Origin: Sphingomonas sp. LY54
Lineage (GTDB): Bacteria > Pseudomonadota > Alphaproteobacteria > Sphingomonadales > Sphingomonadaceae
Direction of reading: 5' to 3'
Length of the DNA: 64,000 bases
Assembly (NCBI RefSeq): GCF_035594035.1
Contig: NZ_CP141588.1
Span: forward strand, 2,262,501-2,326,500
The notes beneath the pieces were generated by a model, which worked only from the letters and a program-made list of their open reading frames with translations, searched no databases and had not been told where the DNA came from. Below, one piece after another: positions 59,838-64,000 of this stretch. The position numbers and the translations under genes are program-made. How positions within the stretch are numbered: position 1 is the stretch's first letter; every line of letters starts with the position of its first letter.

Positions 59838-59891
59838 CGTCCGCTTTTCCGCCGTCGCGCCGAGAAGCAGACAGTCCGCTTCCGGCCAAAA
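59838..59891. repeat. Short interspersed repeat, copy B
   Basis: This is the partner of the segment at 53168-53220 (CGTCCGCTTTTCCGCCGTCG ... GGCCAAAA), with a handful of substitutions. It lies just left of the third attachment core. Confidence 0.65.
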
Positions 59892-59935
59892 GCGGTCATA
59901 GCGTCACGTCGTCTTGTCAGGTACAACAGCATGAT

Positions 59936-60080
59936 CCGTGAGCCGAACGCGAGTTCTACAAAGGTCAAATCCTGCTCCCGCAACCAACAATACAGAACTC
60001 CCTCGGAGCCCACCGGCTCCGGGGGAGATTTCGTTTGCGGCGAAGACCATAAGCAGCGCCAACGGTGCCACAACCTCGCC
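59936..60080 (+). repeat. att copy 3: left arm, tRNA 3' core and recombinase remnant
   Basis: The same three parts are present as in copy 2. The arm at 59936-59964 differs from 33090-33118 at only three or so positions. The exact 21-base core is at 59966-59986. The recombinase tail follows on the minus strand (ANEISPGAGGLRGSS, then VAGAGFDL) with the hairpin at 59996-60036, and ends by about 60080. It marks the end of element 2 and the start of a third segment. Confidence 0.85.
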
Positions 60081-60599
60081 TCGAGACCGTTAAAGTCGCT
60101 CAGTCGGGCTGGGGGCGAGCGTTGAGGCGGTCGCTGTCGAAGTCCCGTGCGCTTGGCATGTCAGATAGAGACCGTGCGCGGATGCGCGCCGAGACGCGGC
60201 TGATCACGGCCTCGCCCGGGCCGGTGAGCACGTCCCGTCTTCTTCTGACCAGGCTCGCTTTTCTCTGCCGAAGATGGATTTGCCTGCGGGGAAGTTTGAT
60301 CTCGTCGAATACGACGTCTCCTTGACCCAAAGGATCGGGCATCCGTTCCGTTGTTCCGCACGAGCAGCCGGTTAGGACCGGAAAGATAGTCGTGGCCTCA
60401 GGAATGGTCGCGGCGCGTTCGCGACGCTGCCTATCGGCTCATGGCTGCGGCGGGGCAGAGCAGGTTCCATCTACTCGCCCGGAGCGGTACTTCCGAATAG
60501 CGGTTGAGGCCCGCGCCGCCTCCTGACCTGCATCGTAGACGAAGCCGTAGGCGCGGCTCCCGTCGGGCTTGCGGATGATGTTGCCGCGCACCCACGAGC
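60081..60599. other. Degraded region of the third segment
   Basis: No intact gene is visible in this 519-base stretch. Minus-strand fragments such as GDVVFDEIKLPRRQIHLRQ (about 60270-60330) and GSWVRGNIIRKPDGSRAYGF (about 60530-60600) look coding but short; I cannot assign them. Confidence 0.4.
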
Positions 60600-60950
60600 C
60601 GCACCGAGCGCGGGGACCGCGCTGGCCTGGCTGGCGCCGGCACTGCTCACCTATACGGTGCCGAGCGGTCTCGCGATCGCGGCGATGCAGTCCGCAGTCC
60701 CGGCCGAGCATCGCGGCTTAGCGGCGGCGCTCTATTATCTCCTAATGGGCCTTCTAGGCATGACCCTCGGGCCCCAGTCGGTCGCCTGCTCACCGACTTC
60801 GTCTCCGGCACCGACAGCCTTCGTTGGTCGCTGGCCGTCGTAGCGCTCACCTGCGCGCCGATTGCCGGCGCTTTGTTCTGGAACGCGGCCGGCCCGCACG
60901 CCTCGCTCGCCGACGAGGTAGCGACGGGGGAAGGCCACGCTGCCGCTTGA
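60600..60950 (+). pseudogene. C-terminal remnant of an MFS transporter gene
   Basis: The frame reads LAWLAPALLTYTVPSGLAIA, then MQSAVPAEHRGLAAALYYLL and MGLLGMTLGPQS, the last transmembrane helices of a major facilitator protein. A frameshift near 60780 moves it to GLLTDFVSGTDSLRWSLAVV and a final hydrophobic stretch before stop at 60950. The N-terminal two-thirds is absent. The gap 60951-61171 shows nothing recognised. Confidence 0.75.
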
Positions 60951-61171
60951 GCGGCAGTCCTGTGCACGGCGGCCGTACCACGCACATCATGGGAAGATCC
61001 ACGACGCCGCCGGCGCGGCGGAGGTGGCAGCCAGCAGTCGGGGGGCGCCCCTTCCGGGCCGGCTAAACGCGGCTCGGCTGCCGGTTGCGGAACCGGGGTG
61101 GATCAGCCATTCTTGAAGATGAAGCCGGGTCCGGCCTCCTGAACGCACTCCTATCGAGGCGGTGGTCATTC

Positions 61172-63112
61172 ATGTGTGGAATCGCAGGTTGGTACAGGCG
61201 CGGCGGGCGGCCAGTCGCGGAACCGGTCCTGGTCAGTCAATGCGACCAGATCGTTCACCGGGGACCGGACGACAGCGGATATTTTACGGACGGCGACTTC
61301 GGATTCGGCATGCGCCGCCTCAGCATCATCGACATTCCGGGCGGGCATCAGCCGATGTCTTCGCCGGACGGGCGCTATACCATCGTCTTCAACGGCGAGA
61401 TCTATAACCACCTCGCCCTCCGCGGCGAGCTCGAGGCATCGGGCGTTTCCTTTTCGACCCACAGCGACACCGAAACCCTCCTCGCCGGCTTCGTCCGCTG
61501 GGGCGACGAGGTCTGGCTCAAGCTCGAAGGCATGTACGGCGTGGCCATCTGGGATCGCTCCACCCGGACGCTGACGCTCGCGCGGGATCCGCTCGGCATC
61601 AAGCCGCTCTACATAACACAGCAGCAGGGCGGGATCGCGTTCGCGTCGGAGCTTCGCGCGCTGCGCGTGCTTCCCGGTCTCGCATTCGATATCGACGAAC
61701 GCGCCGTCCACGACTTCTTCAGCTTCGGCCACGTGCTCACGCCGCGCTCCATCTTCAGCCAGGTCCGCAGCCTCGAACCGGGCCACCTGCTCCGGATCGG
61801 CCCCGCTGGCGAGGCGACTAGCTGGCCCTTCTGGAAGCCGCGCTTTCGGGCCGGGGAAACGCTTTCGGAACAGGAGTGGATCGAAGAGACCAGGCGGCGG
61901 GTGCAAAGCAGCGTCGAGAAGCACATGCTCGCCGACGTGACGGTCGGCGTCTTCCTGTCGGGCGGCGTCGATTCAAGCGCCGTGGCCGCGGCGATGAGCC
62001 GGGTCTCGACCCAGCCGGTCAAGGCCTTCACGGTCGCATTCCCCGGAAGTGCGATCGATGAGGCGCCTGCCGCCGCGCGGATCGCCGACCATCTTGGCTG
62101 CGAGCATATCGTCCTCGCGCTCGATCCGGTCGCCACCGGCGATCTCCTGCCCGCTGTGCAGGCGGCGTTCGACGAGCCTTGCGCCGCCAGTTCGGCCGTG
62201 CCGCACTGGCATCTGTCTCGTCTCGCCGGGCAGCATGTGAAGGTCGCGCTCTGCGGCGAGGGCGGGGACGAAGTGTTCGCCGGCTATAAGAGGCAGCGCA
62301 ACGCGCTTGCCGCGGCCCGCTGGGCCCCCTGGCTGCGGGCGATCGGCCCTGTCGCCAACGTCATCGAATCGCTGCCGGAAAGCCGCTGGCACAAATGGAA
62401 CTACCTTCGCCAGAATGCCCGCCGTTTCCGCCACGCGGCGCAGCTCCGGAACAGCTTCCAGCGCTTCTTCGCCGGAACCCAGATTTCCTCCCGGGCGGTG
62501 CGCGCACGCCTGTACGAGCCTGCATTCTTTGCCCGCCAGGAGGGCCCAGCACCCCTCGCCGCTCTCGAACGGGAATATTTCGACCCGGCCGACGCGGCCG
62601 GCCTCGACGCGCTTCAGGAGTTCATGCTGGCCGATCTGACCGTGCACATGCCAAGCTCGCTCCTGCATCGCCTCGACCGGGCAAGCATGGCCCACTCGCT
62701 CGAGGCGCGCGTGCCTTTCCTCTCGCACGATTTCGTCGACTGGACGATGACGGTGCCTACCGACATGAAGCTGCGCGGCCGGACCGGCAAATATGTGCTG
62801 CGCAAGGCGGTGGAGCCCTGGCTGCCGCCGGGCGCGCTGATGAAGCGCAAGCTCGGCTTTCAACTGCCCTTCGCCGACTGGTTCCGCAGTGACTTCAGCG
62901 ATTTCGCGCAGGAGGCCTGGGAGGAAAGCGGCGCGGCGGAAAGCGGCTACCTGCAGCGGCGCGTGGTCGACGAGTTGTTTGCCGAACATCGCTTCGGTTT
63001 CGCGAACCACGCCCGCCTCCTCTACGCGATCGCGATGTTCAGCTGCTGGTGGCAACAGAATATGCGCGGGAGCGGAGCCGCGCGGTCGGAGGCGGCGACG
63101 TCGTCATGCTGA
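61172..63112 (+). CDS. Asparagine synthase (glutamine-hydrolysing)-type amidotransferase
   Basis: The 646-residue enzyme begins MCGIAGW, so Cys2 becomes the N-terminal glutamine amidotransferase nucleophile. It has RRLSIID, NGEIYN and, from about residue 250, the synthetase domain with the PP-loop SGGVDSSA and GEGGDEVFAGY. Besides asparagine synthesis, such proteins modify surface polysaccharides or peptides. The GMC oxidoreductase start overlaps its stop by 7 bases, which suggests a biosynthetic cluster rather than housekeeping asparagine synthesis. ATG 61172 is fixed by the Cys2 rule. Confidence 0.88.
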   Translation: MCGIAGWYRRGGRPVAEPVLVSQCDQIVHRGPDDSGYFTDGDFGFGMRRLSIIDIPGGHQPMSSPDGRYTIVFNGEIYNHLALRGELEASGVSFSTHSDTETLLAGFVRWGDEVWLKLEGMYGVAIWDRSTRTLTLARDPLGIKPLYITQQQGGIAFASELRALRVLPGLAFDIDERAVHDFFSFGHVLTPRSIFSQVRSLEPGHLLRIGPAGEATSWPFWKPRFRAGETLSEQEWIEETRRRVQSSVEKHMLADVTVGVFLSGGVDSSAVAAAMSRVSTQPVKAFTVAFPGSAIDEAPAAARIADHLGCEHIVLALDPVATGDLLPAVQAAFDEPCAASSAVPHWHLSRLAGQHVKVALCGEGGDEVFAGYKRQRNALAAARWAPWLRAIGPVANVIESLPESRWHKWNYLRQNARRFRHAAQLRNSFQRFFAGTQISSRAVRARLYEPAFFARQEGPAPLAALEREYFDPADAAGLDALQEFMLADLTVHMPSSLLHRLDRASMAHSLEARVPFLSHDFVDWTMTVPTDMKLRGRTGKYVLRKAVEPWLPPGALMKRKLGFQLPFADWFRSDFSDFAQEAWEESGAAESGYLQRRVVDELFAEHRFGFANHARLLYAIAMFSCWWQQNMRGSGAARSEAATSSC

Positions 63113-64000
63113 TCGACCTCCAGGCCGACCCGGACGCCACGCTCGAGCCCAGCGACGTCTGCATCGTCGGTGCGGGAGCAGCGGGCGTCACGCTGGCGCG
63201 GCGGCTCTCGCAGCGGGGCATTCAGGTCTGCCTTCTGGAAAGCGGCGGCTTCGATTTCGAGCAGGCGACGCAGGATCTCTATCGCGGCGCCAATGTCGGC
63301 ATGCCTTATTACGATCTGGACCAGTCCCGCCTCCGCTTCTTCGGCGGGACGGTGGCGATTTGGGGCGGACGTTGCGCGCAGCTCGACCCGATCGACTTCG
63401 AGCAGCGCGCGTGGGTCCCCTATAGCGGATGGCCGATCACGCATGGCGATCTGGACCCTTATTACCGCCAGGCTCACGACATGCTCGAACTGGGCGAATT
63501 CCATTACCGGGATGATGTCTGGGATGCCCTGGGGACCGCGGGGCCGGGGCTCGATCCGCGCCGGATCGATACCGTCCTGTGGCGGTTCGATGAGGCCGTG
63601 GAGCGCTTCACCGCCGCCCGATCTCGCGATCTGACCGACGCCGCCAACGTCCGGATCGTGCTTCATGCCAATGCCGTGAAGCTGCAGGCGAGCCCCGACG
63701 CGCGCCGGATCGAGCATGTGGAGGTGCGTCCGCTCGGCGGTCCGTCCCGGCAGATCCGTGCGCGGCGCTTCGTGATCGCCTGCGGCGCGATCGAGAATTC
63801 GCGGTTGCTGATCGCCTCTAACGACGTGCAGACTGCGGGGATCGGCAACGACAGGGATCTGGTCGGACGCTTCTTCATGGAGCATCCGTCGGGGCGCCTC
63901 GGCAGGATCGAGACCCATCATGCCTTCGAGCTCTGGGCCGCGTTCCAGAAGCGCTTCATGCGCGAAGGGCCGCCGCTGGCCCCGGCGCTGCGGCTTGGCG
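63106..64000 (+). CDS. GMC-type FAD-dependent oxidoreductase (5' part, runs off window)
   Basis: The first 298 residues show an FAD-binding motif VGAGAAGVTLARRL near residue 22, FFGGTVAIWGGRCAQLD, and GAIENSRLLIAS, typical of GMC oxidoreductases acting on alcohols or sugars. No stop occurs before the right edge. The start overlaps the amidotransferase stop by 7 bases, so the two are probably translationally coupled. Confidence 0.85.
   Translation, partial: MLIDLQADPDATLEPSDVCIVGAGAAGVTLARRLSQRGIQVCLLESGGFDFEQATQDLYRGANVGMPYYDLDQSRLRFFGGTVAIWGGRCAQLDPIDFEQRAWVPYSGWPITHGDLDPYYRQAHDMLELGEFHYRDDVWDALGTAGPGLDPRRIDTVLWRFDEAVERFTAARSRDLTDAANVRIVLHANAVKLQASPDARRIEHVEVRPLGGPSRQIRARRFVIACGAIENSRLLIASNDVQTAGIGNDRDLVGRFFMEHPSGRLGRIETHHAFELWAAFQKRFMREGPPLAPALRLG

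Noticed and set aside
61973..63055. Open frame of 360 codons on the minus strand
   Set aside because: It is antisense to the synthetase domain of the amidotransferase and has shadow-like composition.

Overview
The window looks like chromosomal DNA of a GC-rich alphaproteobacterium, most likely a sphingomonad. It opens with the 3' half of a 23S rRNA gene, then 5S rRNA and initiator tRNA-Met, the usual alphaproteobacterial order. It carries TonB-dependent receptors with an IIVTAQKR box, an OprO/OprP-type porin, a PATR autotransporter and many SDRs. This assignment is inference; no 16S rRNA is present.

The main structural observation is that the tRNA-fMet gene heads a tandem array of integrated elements. 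The last 21 bases of the tRNA recur at 33120-33140 and 59966-59986. Each of the three copies is followed by the same 3' remnant of a recombinase gene and a terminator-like hairpin. The two distal copies are also preceded by a shared arm. I read this as element 1 (about 1984-33140), element 2 (about 33141-59986) and the start of a third (59987 onward). No intact recombinase is visible.

Element 1 is a catabolic island. It holds three type I Baeyer-Villiger-like monooxygenases, six intact SDRs, two HSL-type esterases, a crotonase resembling 6-oxocamphor hydrolase, a class III CoA-transferase, an acyl-CoA synthetase, two APH-like kinases, a TonB receptor, AraC and TetR regulators, and a beta-oxidation block (thiolase, FadB/J-type protein, acyl-CoA dehydrogenase, MFE-2-like SDR). 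Together they suggest uptake of an alicyclic or terpenoid-like substrate, alcohol oxidation, oxygen insertion next to a ketone, ester or lactone and beta-diketone cleavage, CoA activation and beta-oxidation. The substrate is unknown. All three monooxygenases lack the histidine of the family fingerprint.

Element 2 starts with a truncated flavin disulfide oxidoreductase and a complete urease operon (ureD-A-J-B-C-E-F-G on the minus strand). Broken catalase and pirin genes, a porin and a DUF1971 protein follow. Next come an outer-membrane barrel protein, a LysR/VOC-dioxygenase pair, Dps, a TonB receptor divergent from a NarL-type two-component system, small membrane proteins and a lipoprotein. 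It ends with a 1654-residue autotransporter with a large internal duplication and a broken N-formylglutamate amidohydrolase-like gene. The third segment begins with degraded DNA (MFS transporter remnant) and then an overlapping asnB-type amidotransferase/GMC oxidoreductase pair that runs off the window.
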